Shown here in pieces: positions 26,627 through 36,220 of a stretch of 64,000 bases of DNA (its first letter is position 1; each line of letters starts with the position of its first letter). Where the stretch lies: positions 62,001-126,000 of the forward strand of contig NZ_JBHTBQ010000044.1 of assembly GCF_042664895.1 (NCBI RefSeq), written 5' to 3'. Source of the stretch: Iodobacter arcticus. Its GTDB lineage: Bacteria; Pseudomonadota; Gammaproteobacteria; Burkholderiales; Chitinibacteraceae. The notes under the pieces were generated by a model that was not told the origin of the DNA, did not search any database, and saw nothing but the letters and a program-made list of their open reading frames with translations. A program made the position numbers and the translations under genes.

Positions 26627-27976
26627 TTAATTGGCGCTCAAAAACGCACTCGTCTCTAGTAAAATAAATTCATTATCATCTGCTTGATTGGGTTCGCGGC
26701 TACTAGAAAACGGCAGATTATTATCATTACCCACCACAATATGGCGGGAATCAACAACGTCTACATTTTCTATGGTAAAAAACGGAAAAGTCAGTGCGCC
26801 GTTGTTTAAAGGTTTTTTAGCCAATCTGGCTGGATCTGCGATCTTCATTAAATCGATATAAGCCATTTTATTCAGCGGGCCACCGACATTAGCATCGTTA
26901 AACTCGACTTTATATATGCGTTTAAACTTTGCAAGATCATGAAAGCAATCACTCTGCTTTTCTCCCGCAAGACAAGCCTTATCTGCAGTGCCTTCACCAT
27001 TGTCGCGCTCAATAATCAGGCCTTGTGTCTCGTTAATCATATTAAAATCGCCAATGGCGTTGCCATTGTTTTCTAACGGATATTTCCAGTGGCGGCCTGT
27101 CCATGCTTCTTTTTTGACATCGAACTCTAAAACGCGCAAATAATCTTTGCCTTCCAAGTTTTCATTGGCTTTGCCGTTCCAGGCCGCGCCTTCCAGTAGA
27201 GCATAAAGCTTGCTGCCATCTTTTGAAGCGGCCATGCCTTCAAAGCCTTTAGAGCGGCGGATCTGAAAATCGACTGTGCCTGATGGCATTGCAGGCGTGG
27301 TGATTGCGGGGTGATCGGGTGAGCGAACAATTTTGCCATCGATCAGGGTATCAAAGACGGCTAGCACTTTGCCTTTTAAATCGGCCTTGATTAAAAAAGG
27401 GCCAAGCTCATCACCTATCCACAGCGCGCCACCAGCAAACTGAAAGCTTTCCGTATCAAAGTCGCCGCCCGTTAGATAACGTTGCTTGCTGCCCTCGTGC
27501 ACAATACGAAACGGCACTTTTTTATCGGGATCATGCAAAAAAATAGTTTCTAAGTGCTGTGTTTTACCGTTTTTAAAATTCAGCGTGTAGCGGTTCAAAT
27601 ACAGCATGGCATCGGGCGAATTAACTTTTGAACCAAAACCGTTATCCGTTAAAACCCAGAAGCTTCCGTCAGGCATTTTCTTAATGCCAGAGTGCCCCTG
27701 CAATGCTTGCCCATTAAAGGGTAAAGATGCGCCGGTAGGTCGACCAAACGACATGCCGGGCACAGAGCCAAGCGCCTCTACCCGCTTGCCCGTCGTAAAC
27801 TTGCCGCTCACTTTTAAATCGACCGGTGCATTCTTGGGCGTAGCAATAAAGGATTGAGCGGGCATCACAATATGCCCGGCCAATGTGGCAGGAAATTCGG
27901 TTTGGGCACAGAGCGGCAAGGCGCTTATTGTGATTGCCATAATGAATAAATTTTTACTACAAAGAAAATGAGACAT
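26627..27976 (-). CDS. Exported esterase-like protein of the phytase family (PF13449 type)
   Basis: 449 residues from ATG 27976, with GAGGG upstream and a Sec signal peptide (LFIMAITISALPLCAQ). The body has the beta-propeller motifs of the esterase-like phytase domain: SGIKKMPDGSFWVLTDNGFGSK, GGALWIGDELGPFL, RSKGFEGMAASKDGSKLYALLE, and DNNLPFSS near the end. Expected to act on phosphate esters in the periplasm. The true substrate is not known. Confidence 0.8.
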   Translation of the reverse strand: MSHFLCSKNLFIMAITISALPLCAQTEFPATLAGHIVMPAQSFIATPKNAPVDLKVSGKFTTGKRVEALGSVPGMSFGRPTGASLPFNGQALQGHSGIKKMPDGSFWVLTDNGFGSKVNSPDAMLYLNRYTLNFKNGKTQHLETIFLHDPDKKVPFRIVHEGSKQRYLTGGDFDTESFQFAGGALWIGDELGPFLIKADLKGKVLAVFDTLIDGKIVRSPDHPAITTPAMPSGTVDFQIRRSKGFEGMAASKDGSKLYALLEGAAWNGKANENLEGKDYLRVLEFDVKKEAWTGRHWKYPLENNGNAIGDFNMINETQGLIIERDNGEGTADKACLAGEKQSDCFHDLAKFKRIYKVEFNDANVGGPLNKMAYIDLMKIADPARLAKKPLNNGALTFPFFTIENVDVVDSRHIVVGNDNNLPFSSSREPNQADDNEFILLETSAFLSAN

Positions 27977-28003
27977 GCTGTGCCCTCTGGCGCTAAAAAG
28001 CAT

Positions 28004-28490
28004 ATCCTGAGCAAGAAGTGTGACGAGCCAATGAATTCTACTGCCGTAACAAGTGCATACAAGGATAAATGCGCCTTTATTGGCAACAGAACAAAAGCTT
28101 GGGCTTGGTTAGTAAGAGTTACGCAGAAAGCACCCCACGCTTACGATTTTTATATAAAAATTACAAAAAGTAAGTAACCTTACTTTGGCGGTTTTCATAT
28201 ATTCGTATATTGTATATTATGTAAAGTTGATGCCTGAATGTTCAGAAAACTTACAAGTATTTTTTGACGGAATGAGAGTAAGGAAACACCGGGTATTTTT
28301 TAAGCAGAAAGCGGGAGGCGGTCCAGCTTTTTTAGCTATTCAGCACCAGTCTGTGCTCGTGCAAGACGTTTTTTCTTGTTCTGATATTTTTCATTAAACG
28401 ACCTAGCAGTCGATGTCCTGCATTCATTCGCAGCAGGCATTGTTTACACTATGGGGCTTGAGCAAAAGCCAACGGGATATGTCCGGACAA
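28004..28490. other. Intergenic stretch at the edge of a probable transferred segment
   Basis: AT-rich up to about 28400. It holds the second dif-like site (28200-28227). No gene is supported; small frames lack ribosome sites. Base composition rises sharply after 28490. Confidence 0.4.
28200..28227 (+). other. dif-like site 2, degenerate XerC arm, inverted to site 1
   Basis: XerC-like arm TATTCGTATAT (7/11 to site 1), centre TGTATA, XerD arm TTATGTAAAGT. The stretch TGTATATTATGTAAAG is identical to site 1 over 16 nt. It reads on the plus strand while site 1 reads on the minus strand. Confidence 0.6.
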
Positions 28491-29294
28491 TCACTCGGAG
28501 GCAGAATCGTCTTGCTGTCTGGCGTACACCACAAGCCGTAGATGCCGGTCTTCGTCGACGGTTAGTGAGGTGTGCTCGAACGATTCGGCATTGCCGTCAA
28601 CCATCAGCTTGCGCACGCCGCTGCAGGGCGCATGCACCTCATGCTGGCGCCACCACGTTTTGAACTCGGGTGAGACCTGCTCCAGCTCGTCCACCAATTC
28701 ATGGATGCCGGCTTCCTGTGCCCCGCGAGCGAAGTCGCGGCGAAAACTCGACAGTATCTGCTTTGCCTGCCCTTCCCAGTCGACAAAGCACTCATGCAGG
28801 GTCGGATCGGTAAACAGTAGCCAGAGCATGTTGCGTCGCTGGGGTGGGTGCACATCGAAGGCAAAGAGTTGATCGGCTGCCGCATTGAAGGCCAATACAT
28901 CCCATCTCAGGTTGAGCACATAGGCTGGATGTGGAGTCAGGTCGTGCATCAAGCGGCGCACCAAAGACGGTACCACACACCATGTCTTACCTGGTTCGGC
29001 TGGCGGGCGTTCGTGGGCCAACAAAAACAGGTGGCGGCGTTCGGTGGCATCTAGTTTCAGGACCCGAGCGAGGTTATCCAGAAAGGTCGCCGACACGCCG
29101 ATGTCGCGCCCCTGCTCCAGCCATGTGTACCAAGTTAAGCCGACGCCCGCGAGTGCCGCGACCTCCTCCCGGCGAAGTCCTGGGCAGCGACGGCGTCTTC
29201 CAATGGGTAAGCCTACGTCCACTGGCGACAGGCGCTCACGGCGCGCCCGAAGAAATGCAGCAAGGTCTTCACGGGTTCGTTCCAAGGTACGCAT
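28491..29294 (-). CDS. XRE-family regulator with MmyB-like ligand domain
   Basis: 267 residues. N-terminal helix-turn-helix (LRREEVAALAGVGLTWYTWLEQGRD, about 39-63) and a C-terminal MmyB-like PAS-type sensor domain (PAYVLNLRWDVLAFNAAADQLF onwards), where the pattern W..LAFN.AA is typical. These proteins often control a divergent oxidoreductase or exporter; here that is the DHA2 exporter. GC content is well above that of neighbours such as mgtA, suggesting transfer together with it. Confidence 0.85.
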   Translation of the reverse strand: MRTLERTREDLAAFLRARRERLSPVDVGLPIGRRRRCPGLRREEVAALAGVGLTWYTWLEQGRDIGVSATFLDNLARVLKLDATERRHLFLLAHERPPAEPGKTWCVVPSLVRRLMHDLTPHPAYVLNLRWDVLAFNAAADQLFAFDVHPPQRRNMLWLLFTDPTLHECFVDWEGQAKQILSSFRRDFARGAQEAGIHELVDELEQVSPEFKTWWRQHEVHAPCSGVRKLMVDGNAESFEHTSLTVDEDRHLRLVVYARQQDDSASE

Positions 29295-29392
29295 CGTTTA
29301 TCTCATTGCTTTAAGTAATAGTATAAACAGTTAAATTGTAATCGTTTAAAAAGACTGTAACAATCATCGCGTCAATACCCAAGAGACGCAAT

Positions 29393-30847
29393 ATGAACTT
29401 AAATTTTCTCCTTATCAAAACGGGTGCATGCGCCTCAAAAGGCGCTCCTTGGCTCGGTCTTTCCGTTCTACTTCTAGCAGGGTTCGTCACGATCTTCGAC
29501 CTGTTCGTGGTCAATGTGGCCATCCCCAGCATGCAGGCTAGCTTGGGGGCCAGCTTCGCACAGATCGGTTTCATTGTCGCAGGTTATGAACTGGCCTTTG
29601 GTGTGCTGCTGATCACCGGAGGGCGATTGGGGGACCTGTTCGGGCGGCGTCGATTGTTTATCGTTGGCATGGCGGGGTTCACGCTGGCATCGGCGTTGTG
29701 CGGGCTAGCGCCAAGCGCGGATTTCCTAGTTGGTGCGCGCGTCTTGCAGGGGCTGGCTGCAGCATTGCTATTCCCACAGGTCTATGCGTCCATTCGCGTC
29801 AACTTCAACGGCGATGATAGTCGTCGTGCCTTTGCTCTTCTGGGTATGACACTGGGTCTGGCCGCCATCATGGGCCAGATACTGGGCGGCTGGCTAGTAC
29901 ATGCCGACCTGTTCGGGCTGGGCTGGCGCAGTATCTTCCTCATCAATGTGCCTATCTGCCTGTTCGCCATGGGTGCTGCGCGTTTCATTCCTGAATCCCG
30001 TGCGCCGCGACGTCCAACACTGGATTGGGTTGGCGTGGTACTGGTTAGTAGTGGCCTGACACTATTACTGGTTCCGATGATCGAAGGGCCGGGATATGAC
30101 TGGCCAGCGTGGAGCCTGTGGTCCTTGGGTACAGCTGTGGCGCTGTTGGTGGTTTTCTATCGGCATCAGGAACAGCGGCGGATTGCAGGTCACCAGCCTT
30201 TGGTGGACATGCGCTTGCTGGGACAGCGCCGATTTGCCTTGGGCGTGTTGTTAGTGCTGCTGATCTACTCGACCTCCAGCTCATTCTTTCTGTGTTTCGC
30301 TTTGCTGGTGCAATCGGGCTTGGGCCTTGATCCGTTTATGGCGGGCGCCATCTTCGCGCCGTGTAGCGTGGGTTTTGTCATGACCTCGCTAGCCGCACCG
30401 CGCATGGTTGCGCGCTGGGGAACGCGGGCTATCGCGATGGGGGCACTGGTCTATTCAGTGTCAATGGGTCTGCTGATCGCGCAGGTCTGGATGGCGGGTG
30501 CCGAGCTGGAGCCGATGCGTTTGATTCCTGCTCTGATCGTGGTCGGTGCCGGACAGGGCTTCATCATGACGCCGTTGCTTAATCTGTTACTGGGGTTCGT
30601 CGAAGAATCCCAGGCGGGCATGGCATCGGGCGTGATCGCGACCGTGCAGCAAATTGGTGCAGCACTGGGCGTGGCCGTTGTCGGCATTCTGTTCGGGGCG
30701 GCACTCATCGGCGATCACGATACGACTGCGCGAGCCGGCGAATACGCGTCGGCCTTTGTCGCTGGAATGCTCTACAACCTAGGAGCGGCCGTCCTCGTGT
30801 TTGTGCTCCTGACGATACTGGCGAAAACGCAGCGGGCAACACGTTGA
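29393..30847 (+). CDS. DHA2-type MFS drug exporter
   Basis: 484 residues with about 14 helices. Motif A GGRLGDLFGRRRLF follows helix 2, and DLFVVNVAIPSMQ in helix 1 is the DHA2 (EmrB/QacA) signature. Proton-driven efflux of drugs or organic compounds is expected. Codon usage is GC-rich, like its divergent regulator, and unlike the flanks. The AT-rich 98 bp between them must hold both promoters. Confidence 0.85.
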   Translation: MNLNFLLIKTGACASKGAPWLGLSVLLLAGFVTIFDLFVVNVAIPSMQASLGASFAQIGFIVAGYELAFGVLLITGGRLGDLFGRRRLFIVGMAGFTLASALCGLAPSADFLVGARVLQGLAAALLFPQVYASIRVNFNGDDSRRAFALLGMTLGLAAIMGQILGGWLVHADLFGLGWRSIFLINVPICLFAMGAARFIPESRAPRRPTLDWVGVVLVSSGLTLLLVPMIEGPGYDWPAWSLWSLGTAVALLVVFYRHQEQRRIAGHQPLVDMRLLGQRRFALGVLLVLLIYSTSSSFFLCFALLVQSGLGLDPFMAGAIFAPCSVGFVMTSLAAPRMVARWGTRAIAMGALVYSVSMGLLIAQVWMAGAELEPMRLIPALIVVGAGQGFIMTPLLNLLLGFVEESQAGMASGVIATVQQIGAALGVAVVGILFGAALIGDHDTTARAGEYASAFVAGMLYNLGAAVLVFVLLTILAKTQRATR

Positions 30848-31070
30848 TGACAGAGAGTAAACGGTCAGTTTTTCTTAAGCCTGTCACAATTTCACCTTGA
30901 CTTGTCACTTACCCGCCTACTAAGTATTGTTGCACGAATGCATCTAGTCGACCTGTTTGGTTCCACTGCACAGAATCAGAGCGTCATCCAAACGCATTCC
31001 CAATAAATTCAAAGCCAAGTGCCGGCATCCTATTTTTAAAATGAGCGATATCATCTGGCAATTTACAAAG

Positions 31071-31122
31071 AAAAACGCATGGCAATCAGGGGGCAGTGAA
31101 GGCACCCTGATTGTCCATGCGT
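31071..31122 (-). terminator. Terminator of the ABC-F gene
   Basis: On the minus strand ACGCATGG and CAATCAGGG pair with CCCTGATTG and CCATGCGT (one bulged base), followed by TTTTTCTTTG. A strong intrinsic terminator. Confidence 0.9.
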
Positions 31123-31144
31123 TTATGGCGCTGTTAAGGCGCTT

Positions 31145-33040
31145 TTAGCGTAAAGTTTCTAGCTCGTCAGAAATCTCTAGCCATAATGCTTCGAGTGGGT
31201 CTAATTTGCTTTTTAGCTCGGTTTCTTTTGCACGGGCTGTTTTTAATTCTGCAGCTCTGGCAGGTAGATACAAGCTTTCTTCGGCCAGTAAAGCCACCAC
31301 TTTTTGCATTTCCGCAGTAAAGCCTACCATGTCTTTTTCGACCTTGGCGAGTTTCTTTTCTACCGGTTTACGCAGTACGGCATTACGTTGGCGTGCGTCG
31401 GCCTCTAGCTTTTTCTGTGCTTTGCGATCAACCGCGCTGCTTGAATTACGCAGGGCGCTGTTTTCTTCGCTACGCTTTTGCTGGCTGTATTTGGTGTATT
31501 CATCCAAATCACCATCAAATGGGCGAACTGTGCCGTCTTCGATGAGCCAGAAATCATCTACCGTCGCACGCAGCAAGTGTCTATCGTGCGAGACCACAAT
31601 AATGGCCCCTTCGAAATCTTGCAGCGCCATCGTTAGCGCCTGGCGCATTTCGATATCCAAGTGATTGGTTGGCTCGTCCAGCAGCAATAGGTTTGGCTTT
31701 TGCCAAATCAACAGTGCTAAAGCCAAGCGTGCTTTTTCGCCGCCGGAGAATGGCTCAATCTTGCTGGTGGCCATCGTGCCGTTAAAATCAAAGCCGCCAA
31801 GGAAGTTGCGATGCTCTTGCTCGCGCGTTTGCGGATCAATCTTTTGCATATGCCACAGCGGTGATTCATCTAGGCGCAAATGCTCAAGTTGATGCTGGGC
31901 AAAGTAACCAATCTTCAGGCCCTTACCTTCTTCGCGCTCACCCAATAGCAATGGATTTTCGCCGGCTAAAGCCTTGATAAAGGTCGACTTACCCGCACCG
32001 TTAACCCCCAGCAAACCAAGCCGCGCTTCGTTTTCCAAGCTCAGCGTCAGGTTCTTTAAGATGGGGCGATTAATGTCGTAACCGGCTTGACCGTTTTCTA
32101 GTTTAACCAAAGGATTAGGGCTGTTGTCTGGCTCGCGGAAGCTAAAGGTAAATGGTGAATCTACGTGCGCTGCAGAAATGCGCTCCATTTTTTCCAGTGC
32201 TTTCACACGGCTTTGTGCCTGGCGCGCCTTACTTGCTTTGGCTTTAAAGCGGGTAATAAATGATTCTAAGTGGTTAATGGTGCGCTGTTGTTTATCAAAA
32301 GCCAGTTGTTGCAGCGACAAGCGCTCTGCACGCTGGTTTTCAAAGTCTTCATAAGTACCGGTGTAAAGCGTCAGCGTGCCGCCTTCCACATGCAAGATTT
32401 GCTTGATGGTGTTGTCGAGGAAATCGCGATCGTGCGAAATCACCAGCAACATGCCTTGGTAAGTTTTGAGCCATTGCTCAAGCCAAACCACGGTTTCTAA
32501 ATCCAAGTGATTGGTTGGCTCATCCAGCAGCAGCAAATCTGAACGGCACATCAAAGCCTGTGCCAAATTCAGACGCATACGCCAGCCACCTGAAAAACTA
32601 GAAACAGGGTGCGTTAGTTCTTCAGTAGAAAAGCCCAGGCCCGCTAGCAATTTAGACCCGCGTGATGCCGCGGTGTAGCCATCAATCGCGTCAAATTCGC
32701 CAAGCAACTCACCGTGGCGAATGCCGTCATCGTGCGAAACGTTTTCTAATTCGTGCTCTAGGCGACGTAACTCGCGATCGCCGTCGAGCACGTAGTCGAG
32801 TGCCGAGCACTCTAGCGCAGGTGTTTCCTGCGCCACATGGCTAATGGTAATACGGGGTGGCATTTCAATATCGCCACCATCCGGGTGTAATTCGCCGCGC
32901 ATCAGCGCAAAGAAGCTGGATTTACCTGCGCCATTGGCCCCTACTACACCGGTTTTGCTGCCGGGTTGCAGGGTAAGGTCCGCAGAATTAAGCAGCACCT
33001 TGGTGCCGCGTCTTAGAGTGAGGGATTTAAGTCGTATCAT
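31145..33040 (-). CDS. yheS: ABC-F ribosome-associated ATPase, YheS type
   Basis: 631 residues with two nucleotide-binding domains and no membrane helices. Walker A GANGAGKSS and GVNGAGKST, signatures FSGGWRMRLNLAQAL and FSGGEKARLALAL, and Walker B LLLLDEPTNHLD twice. The linker between them is the ABC-F P-site motif. The start MIRLKSLTLRRGTKVLL and ETPALECSALDYVLDGDRE match YheS closely. Likely helps stalled ribosomes. C-terminal coiled coil from about 530. Confidence 0.9.
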   Translation of the reverse strand: MIRLKSLTLRRGTKVLLNSADLTLQPGSKTGVVGANGAGKSSFFALMRGELHPDGGDIEMPPRITISHVAQETPALECSALDYVLDGDRELRRLEHELENVSHDDGIRHGELLGEFDAIDGYTAASRGSKLLAGLGFSTEELTHPVSSFSGGWRMRLNLAQALMCRSDLLLLDEPTNHLDLETVVWLEQWLKTYQGMLLVISHDRDFLDNTIKQILHVEGGTLTLYTGTYEDFENQRAERLSLQQLAFDKQQRTINHLESFITRFKAKASKARQAQSRVKALEKMERISAAHVDSPFTFSFREPDNSPNPLVKLENGQAGYDINRPILKNLTLSLENEARLGLLGVNGAGKSTFIKALAGENPLLLGEREEGKGLKIGYFAQHQLEHLRLDESPLWHMQKIDPQTREQEHRNFLGGFDFNGTMATSKIEPFSGGEKARLALALLIWQKPNLLLLDEPTNHLDIEMRQALTMALQDFEGAIIVVSHDRHLLRATVDDFWLIEDGTVRPFDGDLDEYTKYSQQKRSEENSALRNSSSAVDRKAQKKLEADARQRNAVLRKPVEKKLAKVEKDMVGFTAEMQKVVALLAEESLYLPARAAELKTARAKETELKSKLDPLEALWLEISDELETLR

Positions 33041-33158
33041 GGGGCAGGATTCTAACAGACTGACTCAGTTTCTTCTGCTGAGTTTGCCAGGTACAAGCCC
33101 CCTATTTAGCCATAAAGGCAGATAGGGGGATTTTTTACGCACTAAATCAGGAGAGGGA

Positions 33159-33722
33159 TCAAGGGCATTGCAATGTACGGACGGCTATCTTCCTGACTTC
33201 TGTATTGAATTGAGCAAGGGGCGACGCCTCAGTTTGCAATAAGCGCTGCATATAGGGCTGGCACCTATCGGCTTCTACTTGCTTGATGGCGGTTAGTAAT
33301 TGCGGGCTTAACGCATCTAAGACAGGCCGCACATCCCTAGCAAGATCTGGCGCAGGTGAAAATGGCGCTTGATTTTGCTGCTGCCATTCTTGATGAAGCT
33401 GCTGCTGTATAAGCTTGCCTGCATCAAATTGAGATTGAAAAAAATCGGCGGCAAAGCGCGGGTTAAGTCCAATCGCAAGAGCCTGTTTTTGCACTTCTTC
33501 TAATATGAATTGCTCACGTGCTGGATCATTAATAGCGCCGCCAGAATTCCATTTGCTGCGGGCCACCAAGGGTGCAACCTCTAGGCGCTGCGCGATTAAG
33601 TGGAATAAATGCTGTACTTGCTGCTCTTTTGCCTGCGTTGCTACTGCCGGAGAATGTGTGCAGGCCACTACGAGGATGCTTGCCCATAGGCAGATGAATA
33701 ATCTTATAAGCGTCTGGCGCAT
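33159..33722 (-). CDS. Exported chorismate mutase, AroQ-gamma type
   Basis: 187 residues from ATG 33722, with AGGAAGG upstream. N-terminal signal with lipobox-like LVVAC. The mature part is all-helical with the AroQ pattern: RLEVAPLVARSKWNSGGAINDPAREQFIL (active-site Arg, Lys, Glu) and FFQSQFDAGKLIQQ. Secreted mutases of this class turn chorismate to prephenate in the periplasm; role unknown. The start at 33764 would lack a ribosome site. Confidence 0.82.
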   Translation of the reverse strand: MRQTLIRLFICLWASILVVACTHSPAVATQAKEQQVQHLFHLIAQRLEVAPLVARSKWNSGGAINDPAREQFILEEVQKQALAIGLNPRFAADFFQSQFDAGKLIQQQLHQEWQQQNQAPFSPAPDLARDVRPVLDALSPQLLTAIKQVEADRCQPYMQRLLQTEASPLAQFNTEVRKIAVRTLQCP

Positions 33723-33798
33723 AAGCCTTCCTATTTTGATCAGGGAGCCCGCTGGATTGCCCATTTTGCAATGCAGCGGGGTGGTGATGTAAGTTGGC

Positions 33799-34263
33799 TT
33801 ATTGGCCCGTTATACCGATATAAATATGCACTTCATTAGGCCCGATATACGATTCAAAATCAGTTTGATAGCTACGTTTGATTTGTAGGTTTTGCTCAAA
33901 ATAAGCCCATACATTACCCCATGCCTGAATCACCGCAGCCGGCATCGCACCACGCGCCTCAAACACCAGATAATCCCCTGCTTGAATATTGATCGTGCTG
34001 AAATCTGCGCTACTTTCACTAACTGACACACCAGCGGTTAGATCATAAAGACCATTTGCATCACTCTCATAGCCTGCATACACACCATAAACAGGCGAAT
34101 TCGCCAGCCGATTAGGGATTTTATCAATCAAACCTTCAGTAAAAAATTGCCCCCACACTCGGGCGATTTTGGCTGTTGTCGGGTTGAATTCATCACTGTT
34201 TTTTGTTCTGACTACAAGACCAGCTACCGTAAAAGCACTGACTAGCTCGTGTTTAGGATTCAT
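33799..34263 (-). CDS. GyrI-like/AraC effector-binding-domain protein
   Basis: 154 residues, a stand-alone GyrI-like fold: AGLVVRTKNSDEF, IARVWGQFF, VYGVYAGYESDANGLYDLTAGV, and YLVFEARGAMPAAVIQAWGNVWAYFEQN. Related proteins bind small or cationic molecules, and some protect gyrase. It lies downstream of a VOC protein and a WYL regulator on the same strand. Confidence 0.8.
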   Translation of the reverse strand: MNPKHELVSAFTVAGLVVRTKNSDEFNPTTAKIARVWGQFFTEGLIDKIPNRLANSPVYGVYAGYESDANGLYDLTAGVSVSESSADFSTINIQAGDYLVFEARGAMPAAVIQAWGNVWAYFEQNLQIKRSYQTDFESYIGPNEVHIYIGITGQ

Positions 34264-34472
34264 TTTTTTCTTTATTAAAAGTTAAAAGGAAAATACAGCC
34301 TGATTTGCTGCCCTGCTTACATTGTTAACCGGGGGCATTTCGCTATCGATGCCCATTGCCTCAGTGGTGATTTGCCTATCATGCTCGCTGATGGCAAATA
34401 AGCCAAAACGAAATGGTGCGCCCCAGTTGCGTATGCCTTTGTAAAAATCCAATTGCTCCAGTAAAGGCTGAA
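34264..34472 (-). other. Open frame with no start, unknown origin
   Basis: The minus strand reads about 65 codons (LLEQLDFYKGIRNWGAPFRFGLFAI, ending in QAVFSF and TAA) with no usable start codon. It overlaps the end of the VOC gene in another phase. The text looks protein-like, so it may be the C-terminal remnant of a gene. I do not recognise it. Confidence 0.3.
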
Positions 34473-34847
34473 TTAGCGCTCGGCGTTTAGCGCATACACC
34501 CGCAAGCGGTGTTGGTCAGGATCGAGTGCCACAAAGGTATAGCCAAAATCCATCTCGGTGAGTTCTTGCTCAATAGAAACCCCCAGTAAGCGCCAGCTAG
34601 CGTATAGCGCTTGTACAGCGGCATGGTTCGCGACGGTAAGTGCTAATTCCCCTCCTCCCCCTGTTGCTGCGGCACGGGGTTCAACCGTATGTTTGGACCA
34701 AAAACCCAGTTTTAGGCCAGATTCAAGCTTAAATAATGCAAAAGTAGCCGACAGCTCTACAGGCGGGTGGCCGATCAGCTTTTCATAAAAAGCGGCGCTT
34801 GCTGCTGGGCTGTCAACGTAAAGCAGGATTAGATTGGGATCAAACAT
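34473..34847 (-). CDS. VOC-family (glyoxalase/bleomycin-resistance fold) protein
   Basis: 124 residues with two beta-alpha-beta-beta-beta modules: FDPNLILLYVDSPAASAAFYEKLIG and LDPDQHRLRVYAL. Possible dioxygenase, lyase or antibiotic-binding protein; ligand not evident. GGAGAG before the ATG. It follows the WYL regulator gene on the same strand and may be its target. Confidence 0.8.
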   Translation of the reverse strand: MFDPNLILLYVDSPAASAAFYEKLIGHPPVELSATFALFKLESGLKLGFWSKHTVEPRAAATGGGGELALTVANHAAVQALYASWRLLGVSIEQELTEMDFGYTFVALDPDQHRLRVYALNAER

Positions 34848-34957
34848 AATGGCTCTCCTTGGGTTTTTTCTATGACTTGAGAGCCCATATCTTGCGCTAT
34901 GCGAGTGTCAGTTTCTGTCAGCAGTCAATCGACTCGGGGCCTACTTTAAATCGCACC

Positions 34958-35653
34958 CTAGCGATTTCGGGCAGGAATCCCCTCGGCTTCGCGCCATGCT
35001 TTAAGCAAAGCCTGACGTCGTTTTGGGTAGCACACATCAAGGCAAACCACTGACTGAATTCTATCCACCCGAAAGTGGCGAAACGCCTGCCGTGATTCGC
35101 ACCACGCCACCACCACGCGTATCTGATCAAAAAAAGCCAGCGCGCAAGGCCAGATTACACGGCTGGATGCTTGTTCTTTAGCATCCAGATAACGTAAATC
35201 CAGTTTTATCTCCTGGCGAATGGCGGCTCTAATCAAGCGCAGCGTTTCATCTGCAACACCAGGATGCAAGCTTGGCCCGATGAGTAATGCGGTGCTATCT
35301 AGCTCTAAACGCAGCTCTGCGGGCAAAACGGCGGCAATTTTACTCAGGGCATGATTAGCCGCAGCGCCTAAGCTAGAGTCGGCACGATCAGCCACCCACT
35401 TAGCACCCAATGCAAGTGCTTCGATTTCTTCAATCGTAAACATCAGGGGCGGCAGTGTAAAACCCGGCCTTAAGACAAAGCCTAGCCCCGCTTCCCCTTC
35501 GATTTGCGCTCCCTGCGCTTGTAAGCTGGCGATGTCCCGGTACAGAGTGCGCAGGCTAACACCCAGCTCAGAGGCCAGTACCGCACCGCTTACTGGGTAG
35601 TGATAAAGCCGTAATTTTTGCATCAGATCTAATAAGCGTTCGGCTCTGGACAC
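34958..35653 (-). CDS. YafY-type regulator with WYL domain
   Basis: 231 residues. N-terminal winged helix (LLDLMQKLRLYHYPVSGAVLASELGVSLRTLYRDIASL) and a WYL domain (about 140-205, LDLRYLDAKEQASSRVIWPCAL). GTG start with AAAGG upstream. WYL proteins sense small ligands or nucleic acid. Probably controls the VOC gene beside it. Confidence 0.85.
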   Translation of the reverse strand: MSRAERLLDLMQKLRLYHYPVSGAVLASELGVSLRTLYRDIASLQAQGAQIEGEAGLGFVLRPGFTLPPLMFTIEEIEALALGAKWVADRADSSLGAAANHALSKIAAVLPAELRLELDSTALLIGPSLHPGVADETLRLIRAAIRQEIKLDLRYLDAKEQASSRVIWPCALAFFDQIRVVVAWCESRQAFRHFRVDRIQSVVCLDVCYPKRRQALLKAWREAEGIPARNR

Positions 35654-36220
35654 GTTTTAAACCTTTCTAGTATGTCAGTGACTAATTAAAAGCCCAGCCA
35701 TGAAGCTTACAATAAAATAGGTGGTGTACTGTTTTTTTTGTAGTAAACAGCGCCGATTTCCTGCTCTTATCTCGTTATCTGTGCATCAAAACAGCGATAT
35801 AATTTTTTTGGCCTATTCTTGATTGGATTTTAAGCACAGGGATAAGAGTGGTTTAAAACAATCGTTTATTTTTCAGAAATAAAAACGGTCATCAAGCCGC
35901 TATAGCATGGTTGTTTGTAAGGCTCATTTTTGCTAGACAAAAAGCCATTGGGTAGGTGATTTTACTTATAAAACATAACTTGCTTTATATTTAATCCATC
36001 AAATACAAAATGCGTGGGCAAATTAAGTATTCTGGAAGTTTACAATTTACCCTATTGTTAAAAATAACATGTAGTCAGGCTTATTCATTAACAACAACAA
36101 CTTGGCTGCAATATTCTTACTCTTCCAATCTTGCTATTAGTGAAAATCATGATGTGCCAAAGCTGGCAATGCCTGAAAGGTGGGTATAGAGTCAGGGCAC
36201 ACTGAACCGGAGCTTCTGTT
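35654..36220. other. 567-bp AT-rich leader of gdhB
   Basis: No gene is supported. Promoter-like TATAAT-type words occur (for example GATATAAT near 35790) but I cannot choose one. No strong hairpin seen. Confidence 0.3.

Noticed and set aside
19649..28227. The 8.6-kb block as a standard Xer-integrated element
   Set aside because: Such elements need direct dif repeats; here the two sites are inverted, and the block holds only chromosomal-type genes with no transfer functions.
31206..33125. Plus-strand frames up to 152 codons over the ABC-F gene
   Set aside because: Antisense shadows, Ser-rich text, no start signals.
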